DNA of 64,000 nucleotides from Sinimarinibacterium arenosum (GTDB lineage Bacteria > Pseudomonadota > Gammaproteobacteria > Nevskiales > Nevskiaceae), in the NCBI RefSeq assembly GCF_005047655.1, contig NZ_SUKF01000001.1, positions 298,745-362,744 on the forward strand. The letters run 5' to 3'. Positions 47,206 through 55,746 of the stretch are shown here, piece by piece. A program made the position numbers and the translations under genes. Below the pieces are notes generated by a model, which was not told the DNA's origin, did not search any database, and was given only the letters and a program-made list of their open reading frames with translations. Every line of letters begins with the position of its first letter. The stretch's first letter is position 1.

Positions 47206-48453
47206 ATGATCTTTTTCGACGGTCCGGCACGCCGGTCTGTGCAGGCGTCCGCAGTGTTTCGGGGCGTCGTCGTAGTGTCGGCACTGCTTGCCGTGAGTCT
47301 GATGCTGAACGCCTGCGGCGGTAGCGGCAGCAGCAGTGACAAGGTCGAACTGATTGAGGCGTTCAACGTGGTCGGGCAGGGCAGTTTCGCCGCGTCCAGT
47401 CCGAACCGTGGCGGCAGTGTCGCTGCGGACACTTTGTCGCAGCCATTGGGCAATGTCGCAACGGACGGCACAATGCTGTTCGTCGCTGATACCTCCAATA
47501 ACCGCGTTCTTGGCTACAGCAGTGTTCCGGCCGACCTTGGTACGGCTGCCGACCTGGTTTTCGGGCAGGCATCAATGCAGACCAATACAGCGGGGACCGG
47601 ACGCGATCACATGGCATTCCCGGGTGCAGTATTCATCGGTGGTGGATATATGGTTGTTGCCGATTCCGGAAACAACCGTGTGCTGATCTGGAACGCTGTG
47701 CCGACGGCGTCGAATACGCCACCGGATGTCGTTGTCGGTCAGGACGATTTCGATACCTCGAACTCCGCAACAACCGCGACGAGACTGGCGTACCCGGTCG
47801 CGGCAATTGTCGCCAACGGCCGACTGGTTGTGGCGGACCAGAACAACAACCGCGTACTGATCTGGAGCGCGGTGCCCACAAGCAACGGTACGGCAGCCGA
47901 TCTGGTCCTGGGACAGCCGGATTTCACCAGCTATGGCAACGATGACGAAGCTGACGAAATGAATCGTCCGGCCGGCCTTTGGAGTGACGGCTTTCGTCTG
48001 CTGGTCAGTGATACCGGAAACAACCGTGTGCTGTACTGGGCCTTGTTTCCCCAGAGCATTGCCCGCAAGGCAGACTACGTTATCGGACAGTCCGCGTTCA
48101 GCCGTTCGACGGCAGGCACCTCGGCGTCAACCCTGCGAACACCTTTCGGCATTTCGTCCGATGGCACAAGCATCTTCGTCGCCGACTCCGGGAACAATCG
48201 CGTCGTCGAGTTTGATTCGTTTCCGATTGAAAACGGGACACAGGCCAGTGCGGTCTACGGACAGGCGTACGACAACTTCTCAACCAATACCGCAAACGAC
48301 GACGATCAGGACAGCTCCGCCGACGACAGCCCCAGTGCGCGAACCCTGAGCGGGCCGTCAGGTGTCTACGTTCACAACGGTGTGCTCTATGTCAGCGATC
48401 GTAGCAACAATCGTCTGATGATGTTTCCGGTGTGTGACTGCGCAGACGACTGA
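47206..48453 (+). CDS. NHL-repeat beta-propeller lipoprotein
   Basis: 415 residues. GAGGAG lies 9 bases before ATG 47206. A lipobox ends the signal peptide (LMLNAC, Cys near residue 37). Five or six NHL-type blades follow, each with a VADxxNNRVL-like core: VADTSNNRVL, VADSGNNRVL, VADQNNNRVL, VSDTGNNRVL, VADSGNNRVV and VSDRSNNRLM, with FGQ/GQ strands in between. NHL propellers bind proteins, nucleic acids or glycans. The regular NNR motif is unusually uniform. It shares a TGATG stop/start with the next lipoprotein gene. Confidence 0.85.
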   Translation: MIFFDGPARRSVQASAVFRGVVVVSALLAVSLMLNACGGSGSSSDKVELIEAFNVVGQGSFAASSPNRGGSVAADTLSQPLGNVATDGTMLFVADTSNNRVLGYSSVPADLGTAADLVFGQASMQTNTAGTGRDHMAFPGAVFIGGGYMVVADSGNNRVLIWNAVPTASNTPPDVVVGQDDFDTSNSATTATRLAYPVAAIVANGRLVVADQNNNRVLIWSAVPTSNGTAADLVLGQPDFTSYGNDDEADEMNRPAGLWSDGFRLLVSDTGNNRVLYWALFPQSIARKADYVIGQSAFSRSTAGTSASTLRTPFGISSDGTSIFVADSGNNRVVEFDSFPIENGTQASAVYGQAYDNFSTNTANDDDQDSSADDSPSARTLSGPSGVYVHNGVLYVSDRSNNRLMMFPVCDCADD

Positions 48454-49724
48454 TGATTTCCAGCTTGCGCGCGTGCTGGTTTGCGGGCGCGGCGCTGATC
48501 CTCGCCGCTACTGTCGTCGCATGCGATGGTGTCGGTAGCGGTGCGGCGCCGACGCGCATTTCAATTTCCTATGGTGATTCGAAACAGGAGTATCAGACCT
48601 TCGAATGTGCCGCATTCGCACTTGCCGCGAACGCACATTTCAGCGGCAGCGCGGCCGATAGCGAGGATAGCGATATCAGCTCTCGGGCTCGGTGGCGTTC
48701 TAGCAATCCCGGCGTGATTGACGTGAGCAACGGCGATATTGAGGCCGAACCAGGATCGGGCACGGTATTTCCCGCCGGGACCGTGATTGTGCGTGGCCCG
48801 GGATCAGCGGTGATCCGCGCCGACTACATCGGCTTGAGCGCGTCATTCAGCGTCAGTGCGCGTCCGATCAGCGGATTGCGCATGACGCCAGAGTTGACGC
48901 GGATGGCGCCTTCGTCTTCGGTGACGTTTGCGCTGTATGTGACGTTTGCCGAGGGGGATGAAGAATACGATCTGACCAGCAGCGCGATATGGTCATTGGC
49001 AACTATCGGGGCGCCTGCTGATCTATCCGGTTCGATGGTGAAAGCCGTGTCCGATCCTCTCGACCAACCGTTTGTACTGGAGGCGAGACTGTTTACCTGC
49101 GAGCGCAGCGTCAGCCGTACGCTGCAACTCGGTGCGGTGCGTGAGCTGCAGATCAGCTACGAACAGTCAAAGGATCTGGCTTTGCCGCTGGCAATCACAG
49201 ATGAAGTCAGGGTTGCCGCGGTTTTCGACGACACCAGTGCGCCAAATCAGGATCTGTCTGCGCAGCTTGAGATCGAACAGGTTGTCGGCGCTGAGGACGA
49301 CGCGGCCATTGGTGTCGGTCAATATCTGACCGTAAACGGTTACAAGGAAGGCATGCCGTCGCAGTTTCGCCTGCGATACGAGCCATTGAATCTGTCGGTG
49401 TTGACCCGGGTGTATTCCTTTGCCGACCTGAAGTTGCGATCGCTGCGGGTTTCGCCATCGACAGCGTTGCTCAGCTATCCGGATACGTTGCAGTTGCAGG
49501 CTTACGGGATGTTCGATGATGGCTACGAGCGCCCTGTTCGTCGCAGCGTCAGCTGGAGCAGTCTTGACAGTGAACTGGCATCGGTGACCACTGGTACGAC
49601 CGATGCCGGCTTGGTCACGCCGGCAGAGTTGCTCGGAGGCAATGTTTCAATCCGGGCGTATACGGCAAACTCGGAAGGCTCGCTGACTTCCGACGCCGAG
49701 ATTGGAATCAACATGGACAATTGA
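48453..49724 (+). CDS. Ig-like-domain lipoprotein of unknown function
   Basis: 423 residues. The lipobox ATVVAC ends the signal peptide. The mature part is beta-rich with at least three Ig-like units of bacterial type: RWRSSNPGVIDVSNG near residue 80, a middle unit, and ARWSS-like SVSWSSLDSELASVTTG near residue 370 (Big_2-like pattern). The start shares its A with the preceding stop (TGATG), so translation is coupled. Surface or periplasmic adhesion or scaffold role is only a guess. No family name can be given safely. Confidence 0.72.
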   Translation: MISSLRACWFAGAALILAATVVACDGVGSGAAPTRISISYGDSKQEYQTFECAAFALAANAHFSGSAADSEDSDISSRARWRSSNPGVIDVSNGDIEAEPGSGTVFPAGTVIVRGPGSAVIRADYIGLSASFSVSARPISGLRMTPELTRMAPSSSVTFALYVTFAEGDEEYDLTSSAIWSLATIGAPADLSGSMVKAVSDPLDQPFVLEARLFTCERSVSRTLQLGAVRELQISYEQSKDLALPLAITDEVRVAAVFDDTSAPNQDLSAQLEIEQVVGAEDDAAIGVGQYLTVNGYKEGMPSQFRLRYEPLNLSVLTRVYSFADLKLRSLRVSPSTALLSYPDTLQLQAYGMFDDGYERPVRRSVSWSSLDSELASVTTGTTDAGLVTPAELLGGNVSIRAYTANSEGSLTSDAEIGINMDN

Positions 49725-49755
49725 GGCCACTGCGCGCGGTGCGGCGTCACGTGCC

Positions 49756-50652
49756 TCAGTCACGCGGAGCGTTGATCGCGGTCGCCAGATCTTTCAGCAG
49801 GGCGCTGTACTCGCCACTCATCAGTGTGAAATTGGCTTCGAACTCCGCTTCGGCATCAAGGCCGTCCTGTTCCTCTCGCACGCGTTCGATGTCGAGGAAT
49901 TTCAGCCGTTTGACCTGCAGCTTGTCGTTGATCAGCAAACTGATGCGCCCGTTCCAGGTCAGTGACAGGCGCGTCACCACTTTACCGTGCGACAGGTGAT
50001 TGGCGATGTCCTTGCCGTCGAGTGCGTGATGCAGATAACGCACCGTCGACTTGTTTTCGTCGGTGGACGTGAGCTCGCACTCGTCGTCGAGGTCGAATGC
50101 GCCCGGCGCCTGCATCGACGACAGCCACTGCGTGAGCAGTGCGCCCATCGACGGTTCCGACTGCATCGGAGTTGCCGGCAGTTCGCCCAGGGCATCGCGC
50201 AGCGCCTGGGTGAAATCGTCGGCCCGGCTGGGCGTCGAGGTGTCGACCACCAGCCATCCTCCGGAAAAGTCGAGCCAGCCCAAGGTCACGCGGCGCCGTG
50301 AGAATGCGCGCGGCAGCAGCTCAGCCTGAATCTGTTCCTTGATCTCGCGCTTGTGCTTGCGCCCGATCTTGAAGCCCTTCTGCTGTTCCAGCGCGCGAAT
50401 CTTTTCGTCCGCAGTCTGGTTGACCACCGACGCCGGCAGCAATTTTTCTTCGGTGCCCAGCGCGATCAGTACTTGTTTTTCCTGGCCATAAGCCATCTGC
50501 CCGGCGTCGTTGATCGGCACCCAGCCACGGGTTTGCAGCGCCTGGCCGACACAGGGCTTCAGCGGAAACTCGGTCAGGGTTGTCTCGATCTCGGCGGCGG
50601 TGCGGCTCCAGCCTTCGGGGAGCCGGTAAATCGTGAGGTTCTTGAACCACAT
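49756..50652 (-). CDS. rdgC: recombination-associated protein RdgC
   Basis: 298 residues, usual length for RdgC. The N terminus MWFKNLTIYRLPEGW is characteristic, and later segments RGWVPINDAG, SRRRVTLGWLDFSGGWLVVDT and GKVVTRLSLTWNGRISLLIND follow the family. RdgC is a ring-shaped dimeric DNA-binding protein that counters RecA. The start at 50652 fits the family exactly; the long open frame upstream is not coding. Single gene, convergent with the lipoprotein gene. Confidence 0.95.
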   Translation of the reverse strand: MWFKNLTIYRLPEGWSRTAAEIETTLTEFPLKPCVGQALQTRGWVPINDAGQMAYGQEKQVLIALGTEEKLLPASVVNQTADEKIRALEQQKGFKIGRKHKREIKEQIQAELLPRAFSRRRVTLGWLDFSGGWLVVDTSTPSRADDFTQALRDALGELPATPMQSEPSMGALLTQWLSSMQAPGAFDLDDECELTSTDENKSTVRYLHHALDGKDIANHLSHGKVVTRLSLTWNGRISLLINDKLQVKRLKFLDIERVREEQDGLDAEAEFEANFTLMSGEYSALLKDLATAINAPRD

Positions 50653-50797
50653 GGTGTCTGGACGCGTCGTTGAGGCAAGCGAATGGCCGCGCTGGCGGCG
50701 GCACGGGTCGGTCGCCGCAGGCGCGGCAATCGACAGGGGGCGGCGATGATAGCAAAGCGTCCCCGTGTGCCGAGTCCGCAATGCTTGACGCCGACCT

Positions 50798-50821
50798 ATA
50801 TTTCCATAACGATCGAAATAT
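50798..50821. promoter_or_regulatory. inverted repeat, possible ArsR-type operator
   Basis: ATATTTC (50798-50804) and GAAATAT (50815-50821) form a perfect 7-base inverted repeat with a 10-base spacer, 123 bases before the arsenic-type gene start. A TTGACG hexamer (50785-50790) lies just upstream, so the repeat would cover the -10 region. AT-rich sites of this type are bound by ArsR/SmtB repressors. Confidence 0.45.
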
Positions 50822-50943
50822 CGTGACCGGCGTCGTGATCGACAAACATACAAGTCCGGCGAGCGGGACGGGCGAATGATGCCGTCATCGTCCTGCAGCA
50901 CGGGTACAGCAAAGTCGCGGAATTTGCGGCTGACCACCATGCG

Positions 50944-51870
50944 ATGAACATACAAGCGGCGACCGCGTCCGATCTGTCCGATATCTGCCAGCTGCTCAGT
51001 ACGGCCGGACTGCCGGTGGACGATATCGAAGCGCTGCGACCGCAAGGTTTCATGGTGCTGCGTGAAGGTGGGCGTCTGGTTGCCACGGTCGGCGTCGAGC
51101 CTTGCGGCTCGGTCGCGCTGCTGCGATCGCTGGTCGTGGTTGAGTCACTGCGCGGAGGGGGTGTCGGGGCTGCCTTGATCGAGGCGGCGCAGCGGCGCGC
51201 GCGGATCGATGGATACAAAGCGCTGTACCTGCTGACGACGACGGCGGCAGACTATTTCGCGCGGTTCGGCTTTCTGCCGGTTGCGCGTGACGAGGCGCCA
51301 GCAGAGATTCGCGCAACGACTCAATTCGAAACCCTGTGTCCGGCCACGGCCGTGCTGATGAGAAAAATGATGAGTCACCATCCCTATAACGTGCTGTTCC
51401 TGTGCACCGGCAATTCGGCGCGGTCCATCCTGGCAGAAGCCCTGATCAACAATGTGCCCGGCCATGTCGGCAAGTTCCGGGGCTTCAGTGCCGGCAGTCA
51501 GCCCAAGGGCGAGGTGCACCCGATGGCGTTGCAGATGTTGCAGGATGCCGGCTTGCCCACCGCGGGCCTGCACAGCAAGAGTTGGGATGAATTCGCGGCC
51601 GATGGTGCGCCGAGCATGGATTTTATCTTCACCGTCTGTGACAACGCCGCCAATGAGACCTGTCCGGTCTGGCCGGGCCATCCGGCGACTGCGCACTGGG
51701 GACTGCCGGATCCTGCTGCGGTGACCAGCGACGAGTCAGCCCAGCGGCTGGCGTTCCACCAGGCGCTGATCGCGTTGCGCCGGCGTATTGATCTGTTTGC
51801 CGAGCTGCCGTTCGACAAGCTTGACCGCATGAGCCTGCAGCAGAAGCTGCACGAGGTCGGTCGCAGCTGA
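50944..51870 (+). CDS. ArsN2 acetyltransferase fused to ArsC arsenate reductase
   Basis: 308 residues with two domains. Residues 1-142 are a GNAT domain of the ArsN2 type: SLVVVESLRGGGVGAALIEAA is the acetyl-CoA loop, and FETLCPATAVLM the usual end. Residues 147-308 are a low-molecular-weight-phosphatase-type ArsC with C-x5-R (Cys154-Arg160, CTGNSAR) and Cys232/Cys240 in VCDNAANETCP, as in thioredoxin-linked arsenate reductases. It should reduce arsenate to arsenite; the GNAT half may acetylate an organoarsenical. No ars transporter or regulator gene is adjacent. Fusion in one frame without internal stop is clear. Confidence 0.9.
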   Translation: MNIQAATASDLSDICQLLSTAGLPVDDIEALRPQGFMVLREGGRLVATVGVEPCGSVALLRSLVVVESLRGGGVGAALIEAAQRRARIDGYKALYLLTTTAADYFARFGFLPVARDEAPAEIRATTQFETLCPATAVLMRKMMSHHPYNVLFLCTGNSARSILAEALINNVPGHVGKFRGFSAGSQPKGEVHPMALQMLQDAGLPTAGLHSKSWDEFAADGAPSMDFIFTVCDNAANETCPVWPGHPATAHWGLPDPAAVTSDESAQRLAFHQALIALRRRIDLFAELPFDKLDRMSLQQKLHEVGRS

Positions 51871-52231
51871 GCCCTGGGTCCGCCGGATCCCAGGATCAGC
51901 GACCGCCAGCGGTGCGCCGCGGCGCCCGAAGCTTGTGCCGGGCTGGGGCATGGCTGCCTGCAATCGGGCCTGGCGGTCGGGCGGTGAACTGCGACAAATC
52001 CTTGAAAACGCGGCGACAAACGGTAGTTCACCGAGTCGACACCGCTGGGGCAAGTGTGTACAGTGCCGCCCGCAGTCGTTTCAAGCAGTGTGTTTTCCGC
52101 GGTTTTTCTTACCCGTCAATTTTCAGCAGACGGTGCTGTGTAAGTTCCCCGGCTACCTTTCTTGATCGCTTGCACCCCTAGCGGGCGGGCAGCTCGTAAT
52201 TTTTGTTGTTTTCAAGTTAAGGAAGTTAGTT
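51871..52231 (+). other. 361-base leader region upstream of the cold-shock gene
   Basis: No credible gene. The first part has a GC stem (51873-51894) with no T run, so it is at best a weak terminator of the arsenic gene. The last 150 bases are richer in A and T than the surroundings and end in TTAAGGAAGTTAGTT before the start, with AAGGAAG as the ribosome site. A long untranslated leader is usual for cspA-type genes, where folding controls translation in the cold. Confidence 0.5.
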
Positions 52232-52444
52232 ATGTCGAATATTTCTACTGGCACCGTTAAGTGGTTCAACGAAGCCAAGGGCTTTGGCTTCATCACTCCG
52301 GAAGGCGGCGGCGAAGATCTCTTCGCGCATTTCCGTGAAATTCAGGGCACGGGCTTCAAGACCCTGACCGAAGGCCAGAAGGTGCAGTTCGAAACGCGCC
52401 GCGGCCCGAAGGGCATGCAGGCCGCAGCGATCCGTCCGCTCTAA
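52232..52444 (+). CDS. cold-shock domain protein (CspA family)
   Basis: 70 residues, one cold-shock domain. RNP1 reads KGFGFI and RNP2 reads [21 protein letters not shown] near the start is the family hallmark. The protein binds single-stranded nucleic acid and melts mRNA structure. Good ribosome site (AAGGAAG) and a strong terminator 23 bases past the stop make it a complete single-gene unit. Which csp paralogue it is cannot be told. Confidence 0.96.
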   Translation: MSNISTGTVKWFNEAKGFGFITPEGGGEDLFAHFREIQGTGFKTLTEGQKVQFETRRGPKGMQAAAIRPL

Positions 52445-52466
52445 GCGACGACGCGCGGTAACAAGA

Positions 52467-52491
52467 CCCCGGCTATATGCCGGGGTTTTTT
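52467..52491 (+). terminator. rho-independent terminator of the cold-shock gene
   Basis: CCCCGGC pairs with GCCGGGG across the loop TATAT, followed by six T. It overlaps the last coding bases and stop of the convergent kinase gene. Confidence 0.92.
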
Positions 52492-53831
52492 GTTGTCTGC
52501 GTGCCGGGGCTGGACGCCGTGAAACGCAGACTGACACACAGCCCGGTGCCGCCTGATTCGGCCGAGGTGAAACGCAGTTCTGCCCGGTGCAGGTCGGCGA
52601 TGCGCCTTACGATCGACAGTCCCAGCCCGGTGCCGCCGGTGTCGGCCCGTCCCAGGCGCTGGAAGCGCTGTCCGAGTCGTGCGCGGTCGGCGGCGGCGAC
52701 GCCTGGGCCGTGATCGATGACCTGAAGCTGAGGTGCGCCGTCGATGACGCCGACGCGTACGTTCACCTGCGCGCCGTCGGCGCCATAGCGCACGGCATTG
52801 TCGATCAGGTTGCGCAGCAGGATCGCCAGCAGGGCGGGATACCCGTCGACCACACAGTCTTCCGCGTCCAGTGACAGCTCGACCTGACGCTGCAGCGCGG
52901 CCGGCGCCATTTCGGCAACGACTCCCGCCGCGAGCGTGCGCAGTGAGACCGGGTTGGCGCGGCTGTCCAGGTGCGAAGGCTGCAGGCGCCCGAGTGTCAG
53001 CAGCTGTTCGATCAGACGTGCGGCGCGATCGCAGCCCAGCAGGACCTGATCCAGCGCGTGTCGGCGTGTGGCGTCGTCGATCGCATCACGCACGACCTGC
53101 GCCTGGATCTTCAGCGCGGCGATCGGCGTACGCAGCTCATGCGCGGCGTCGGCAGTGAAGCGGCGCTCCGACTCCAGCGAGTTCGAAAGCTGCCCCAGCA
53201 GCGTATTGAGTCGGTCAACCAGGGGGCGCAGCTCGGTGGGCATGTCGTCACGGGTGCCGATCGGTTCGAGATGATCCGGCGCGCGCCGGCCGACGTCCTG
53301 CGATAGCTGCAACAAGGGCCGCAGGCTGCCGCGCACGCTCCAGGCAATCAGCAGTCCGAGGATCGGCAAGCCGAGAATGATCGGCAGGATCAGATTGCGG
53401 CCGACGCCACGAGCGATCGAGGAACGCGCGCGGCTCTCCTCGGCCACCTGAATCAGCAGATCGTCGTTCCAGACCGAGAATACGCGCCAGCGCACGCCAT
53501 CGATGCGGCTGTCGGAAAAGCCGTCATCGCTTTTCGACAAGCGACGATCCGGCGCGTTGAGGGAATGCAGGCGCAGTTCGGTTCCGTGTTCCCAGACCTG
53601 GAATGCGACGCGCCGGCTGTACTTGTGCAGCAGTGACGTATGGTCGGTATCGAGCTCATCAAGTTCGCCACTCTGGGCAATCAGCAGGGTTGCGGCCTGT
53701 GCCAGATGCGCGTCGAGCAACTCGTCCACTTCATGCAGCGCGTCGCGATAGGCCAGCACTGCAGTCACGGCCCAGATCAACGCCGCGGCGCCGAGCAGAG
53801 ACAGCAACAGACGTCCGCGGATCGATCGCAC
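52473..53831 (-). CDS. QseC-like sensor histidine kinase
   Basis: 452 residues. Two membrane helices (about 7-27 and 145-167) flank a periplasmic sensor domain; HAMP follows. The H-box is FTADAAHELRTPIAALK with His231. The ATPase has NLIDNAVRYG, DHGPGV and GGTGLGLSIV. This pattern is typical of QseC/PmrB-type kinases. Its stop lies in the cold-shock terminator stem, so its last residues (NPGI) are coded by that hairpin. Paired with the regulator gene 9 bases upstream, and both lie downstream of the haem genes in the same direction. Confidence 0.92.
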   Translation of the reverse strand: MRSIRGRLLLSLLGAAALIWAVTAVLAYRDALHEVDELLDAHLAQAATLLIAQSGELDELDTDHTSLLHKYSRRVAFQVWEHGTELRLHSLNAPDRRLSKSDDGFSDSRIDGVRWRVFSVWNDDLLIQVAEESRARSSIARGVGRNLILPIILGLPILGLLIAWSVRGSLRPLLQLSQDVGRRAPDHLEPIGTRDDMPTELRPLVDRLNTLLGQLSNSLESERRFTADAAHELRTPIAALKIQAQVVRDAIDDATRRHALDQVLLGCDRAARLIEQLLTLGRLQPSHLDSRANPVSLRTLAAGVVAEMAPAALQRQVELSLDAEDCVVDGYPALLAILLRNLIDNAVRYGADGAQVNVRVGVIDGAPQLQVIDHGPGVAAADRARLGQRFQRLGRADTGGTGLGLSIVRRIADLHRAELRFTSAESGGTGLCVSLRFTASSPGTQTTKNPGI

Positions 53832-53840
53832 GTGCAGGTC

Positions 53841-54503
53841 TCAGTCGGCGCGCGGCATCAGATACCCGACGCCACGCACTGTGCGAATGACTTCGGGTTC
53901 GAGTTTGCGCCGCAGATGATGGATGTGGACTTCGATCGCGTTGCTCTCGACTTCGTCGCCCCAGCCGTACAGCCGGCTCTCGAGCTGTTCCCGCGTCAGT
54001 ACCCGGCCGGCGCCGAGGAGCAGCTCGTGCAGCAGGGCGAATTCGCGTGCGCCGAGTTCCACCGGCTGCCCGCGAAAATGCACCGTGTGTGTCGCTGGAT
54101 TCAGCACGAGCTCGCCATTGCGCAGCTCGGGTTGCGCTTCGCCATGTGCCCGCCGCACCAGTGCGCGCAGGCGCGCTGCGAGCTCATCAATGTCGACCGG
54201 TTTGAGCACGTAGTCGTCGGCGCCGCCATCCAGGCCGCGGATGCGGTCGTCGATGGCATCGCGCGCGGTCAGGATCAGCACCGGGACGGCGCTGCGCTGC
54301 GCGCGCAGCTGGCTCAGCACTTCCATGCCGTCGATGCCGGGCAGCCCCAGATCGAGCACCGTCGCTGCATAGGATTCGCTGCGTACTGCCAGCAGGGCGG
54401 CGCTACCGTCGCGCACCCAATCCGCGTCGAAACCGCGCTGCCGAAGGCCGGCCTGCAGGCCGTCCCCCAGCAGCGCGTCGTCTTCGACGATCAGGATGCG
54501 CAT
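53841..54503 (-). CDS. QseB-like OmpR-family response regulator
   Basis: 220 residues. Phospho-acceptor Asp51 in TVLDLGLPGIDG and the lysine in DDYVLKPVD are present. The winged-helix end reads IEVHIHHLRRKLEPEVIRTVRGVGYLMP, as in QseB/PmrA. It begins 6 bases after the cytochrome b gene stop and is followed by the kinase, so the module is SHP, diheme cytochrome, cytochrome b, regulator, kinase. Confidence 0.93.
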   Translation of the reverse strand: MRILIVEDDALLGDGLQAGLRQRGFDADWVRDGSAALLAVRSESYAATVLDLGLPGIDGMEVLSQLRAQRSAVPVLILTARDAIDDRIRGLDGGADDYVLKPVDIDELAARLRALVRRAHGEAQPELRNGELVLNPATHTVHFRGQPVELGAREFALLHELLLGAGRVLTREQLESRLYGWGDEVESNAIEVHIHHLRRKLEPEVIRTVRGVGYLMPRAD

Positions 54504-54509
54504 CCGGGC

Positions 54510-55256
54510 TCAGTCGTCGTCTTCATCATGGTCGCCAGCCTGCCCCGTCGACTGGGCGTCCGCAAGCTGCTCGACCGGCGCTCCGACCAGCGTGTCACGA
54601 ACGCCGTTGACATTGAGCCAGAAGCCGAACACTGCGGCGGCCAGGGCCGCGCCCACGATCCAGCGTGGTCCGCGTATGGCCTGCGCCGACTCACCCTGCT
54701 TGTAGCCATCGACCATGCTGCGCGGCAGGTTCTCGCGATGCAGCAGGCTGCTGACCACGACGCCGAGGATGTGCACGATGACGACGAGCAGCACCGCGTT
54801 GCCGAAGAACTCATGCACCTCTTCAAAGGCTTCGCCGCCGATGTCGTTGTACAGGGCGTAGCCGCTGAGGCCGATGGCCAGCCCGCCAAGCAGAATCGCG
54901 TAGATCGCCCAACTGCCGGCCGGGTTGTGGCCGACATGATGCTCGGGCTTCGATGACAGCAGGCTGCGCAGGTAACGCATCACACTACGCGGCCCGAAGG
55001 CGAAGTCGCTGAAACGTGCGTGACGCGTGCCGACGACGCCCCAGACCAGCCGGAACAGAATCAGGCCGGCAAAGGTGTAGCCCAGTGTTGCGTGCGTCAG
55101 TGCCCAGGACTCGGACTCGGCTGTGATATAGGCGCCGGCAAAGCTCAGCGCCAGCAGCCAGTGAAAGACGCGGGTCGGCACATCCCAGACGAGGATGCGC
55201 ATCGTCTGGCCGGGGCTCGATGAGGATTGAGGTTTGGAACTTGGAATCGCGCTCAT
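54510..55256 (-). CDS. cytochrome b561-type membrane protein
   Basis: 248 residues from ATG 55256, which has AGGAG 7 bases upstream. Four main helices with haem-ligand candidates: RVFHWLLALSFAGAY, THATLGYTFAGLILFRLVWG, and EVHEFFGNAVLLVVIVHILGVVV. A conserved GPRWIVGAALA and an acidic Asp/Glu tail (GDHDEDDD) follow. It likely passes electrons from the membrane to the exported haem proteins encoded upstream. Confidence 0.9.
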   Translation of the reverse strand: MSAIPSSKPQSSSSPGQTMRILVWDVPTRVFHWLLALSFAGAYITAESESWALTHATLGYTFAGLILFRLVWGVVGTRHARFSDFAFGPRSVMRYLRSLLSSKPEHHVGHNPAGSWAIYAILLGGLAIGLSGYALYNDIGGEAFEEVHEFFGNAVLLVVIVHILGVVVSSLLHRENLPRSMVDGYKQGESAQAIRGPRWIVGAALAAAVFGFWLNVNGVRDTLVGAPVEQLADAQSTGQAGDHDEDDD

Positions 55257-55279
55257 GGCGTTGCTCCTATCAATAAATT

Positions 55280-55735
55280 CTAACGGGGAATGCGGATGCC
55301 GCGTTCGCTGAAATCGCCGGTGTCGGCCTGGCGATGGCAGGCCGCACAATTGGCTGGCGATCCGATCGCCTTGCGTTGCCAGGTCGCCATCGGAACTTCA
55401 TCGTGTTCATGACGGAACCAACGGGTTTCGGTGATGCGCAGCGGCGCCGGATTCGCTGCGCGGCCGGCATGCGTCTGCGCGTAGCGCAACAGGTCGGCCG
55501 CGACAGCCGGATCGAGCGTGGCGTCGCTGCCGAAGTGATCGCCCAGCGTCGCGAAGATGCGATCCCATGATGCCGCCGGCAACAGTTGCGGCGGATAGGC
55601 GACGTGGCAGCTGCCGCATTCAGCCTGCCAGGTGGGGTCGACGGGGAACTGTTTCTGCTCGGCTGCGGCGGTGCCGATCGATACGGCGCACAGACCGGCT
55701 GACAGCAGTGCAAGACGGGAAAATCGAATCAGCAT
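55280..55735 (-). CDS. exported diheme cytochrome c
   Basis: 151 residues from ATG 55735, with AGGG upstream, or 156 from ATG 55750, whose overlap with the upstream stop (ATGA) also suits coupling. Signal peptide ends near TAAAEQ. Two haem-binding sites CGSCH and CAACH are at the start and end of the mature part. It matches the diheme cytochrome c (DHC) found with SHP. Confidence 0.9.
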   Translation of the reverse strand: MLIRFSRLALLSAGLCAVSIGTAAAEQKQFPVDPTWQAECGSCHVAYPPQLLPAASWDRIFATLGDHFGSDATLDPAVAADLLRYAQTHAGRAANPAPLRITETRWFRHEHDEVPMATWQRKAIGSPANCAACHRQADTGDFSERGIRIPR

Positions 55736-55746
55736 GGTCAAGGCCC

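Noticed and set aside
51873-51894. GC-rich stem-loop after the arsenic gene
   Set aside because: No T run follows, and one base is bulged; not a convincing intrinsic terminator.
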